Assembly: GCF_002356355.1 (NCBI RefSeq)
Contig: NZ_AP018052.1
Coordinates: forward strand, 806,001-870,000
DNA length: 64,000 bases
Source of the DNA: Thiohalobacter thiocyanaticus
Lineage (GTDB): Bacteria; Pseudomonadota; Gammaproteobacteria; Thiohalobacterales; Thiohalobacteraceae
Reading direction: 5' to 3'
In this document: piece by piece, positions 63,806 through 64,000 of the stretch
Position numbering within the stretch: position 1 is the stretch's first letter
Layout: every line of letters starts with the position of its first letter
Position numbers and translations under genes: made by a program
Notes under the pieces: model-generated
Databases searched by the model: none
Told to the model about the DNA's origin: nothing
Seen by the model: only the letters and a program-made list of their open reading frames with translations

Positions 63806-64000
63806 ATGGCCAAACATCTCATCGTCGTTGACCAGTTGAAGGACTGGCATCCGGAATTGCCGGAAGCCACGGTCATCAGTGTGGACGACTACCTGTCCGA
63901 TCCGCGCTATCTGCAGATGCGTCAGGTGCAGGTGATCAACCTGTGCCGCAGCTACCGCTATCAGAGCGCGGGCTATTACTGTTCGCTGCTGGCCGAGGCG
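63806..64000 (+). CDS. RimK-family ATP-grasp ligase (3' partial)
   Basis: 65 residues before the window ends: MAKHLIVVDQLKDWHPELPE, then VDDYLSDPRYLQMRQVQVINLCRSYRYQSAGYYCSLLAEA. This is the N-terminal RLAN-type domain of RimK-like proteins; the ATP-grasp part lies outside. Such ligases add amino acids (often Glu) to a protein or peptide. The gap to the GNAT-C39 gene is 149 bp, filled with repeats. Confidence 0.85.
   Translation, partial: MAKHLIVVDQLKDWHPELPEATVISVDDYLSDPRYLQMRQVQVINLCRSYRYQSAGYYCSLLAEA

Overview
The window is GC-rich chromosomal DNA of a gammaproteobacterium. The evidence is the gene order aroQ-accB-accC-prmA-(zinc ribbon/DUF3426)-dusB-fis-purH-purD, the rho-trxA/rhlB arrangement, an argE-argA pair, nudE next to a YrfG-type nucleotidase, and a type II secretion system (T2SS) with GspC, GspM and GspN. 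An exosortase (XrtA-type) exopolysaccharide locus and a PEP-CTERM protein suggest an environmental, possibly Chromatiales-like, lineage. Genus cannot be fixed from the sequence alone. No rRNA, tRNA or CRISPR array was seen.

Layout. 1-4.2 kb: the end of a T2SS operon (gspJ-K-L-M-N). 4.4-7.4 kb: small housekeeping genes (YkgJ-like cysteine-cluster protein, yrfG, nudE, cysQ). 7.6-14.5 kb (minus): export half of an exosortase-type exopolysaccharide locus, in transcription order Wza-like exporter, beta-barrel outer-membrane protein, Wzc-like chain-length protein, CpsD-like kinase, AAA ATPase with a C-terminal receiver-like domain, VanZ protein. 14.6-20.3 kb: a FadL-type porin, a large anchored surface protein and a PEP-CTERM protein. 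The last two share the same N-terminal domain but carry different C-terminal anchors. 20.7-31.2 kb (minus): a compact five-gene operon whose products all have N-terminal TPR arrays joined to a sulfotransferase, an O-GlcNAc-transferase-like domain, two different methyltransferases, or a second sulfotransferase. 31.6-33.8 kb: a secreted cyclophilin fused to anchor-associated Ig-like domains. 33.9-47 kb: the housekeeping block aroQ to rhlB. 47-53 kb: the other T2SS half (gspC-D-E-F). 53-57 kb: an MFS transporter and a secreted TSP3/dockerin/PKD/propeller protein. 57-64 kb: fumC, cpdA (apparently frameshifted), argA, argE, a GNAT-C39 fusion and the start of a RimK-like ATP-grasp gene.

How it fits together. 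The exopolysaccharide exporter, PEP-CTERM protein and TPR-enzyme operon look like one cell-surface programme: polymer export, exported anchored proteins, and cytoplasmic enzymes that could glycosylate, methylate and sulfate a shared polymer or protein. The PEP-CTERM gene has a near-consensus sigma-54 promoter. A 17-bp motif (TGTCGG-N8-ACA) lies upstream of it and upstream of the cyclophilin fusion. CysQ would clear the PAP made by the sulfotransferases. The exosortase and polysaccharide synthesis genes are not in the window.

A second theme is repeats. Intergenic gaps, including gaps inside operons, carry several families: GTAG-headed REP doublets, dRS3-like ATTCCC palindromes, ATTGCGAG-type repeats, and three families of long inverted-arm elements whose arms are built from 8-9-nt purine-rich repeats. 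The long-arm elements often enclose one of the shorter repeats. One, between accB and accC, encloses a GxxExxY (PD-(D/E)XK-like) gene. Some REP copies supply the stop codon of the neighbouring gene.
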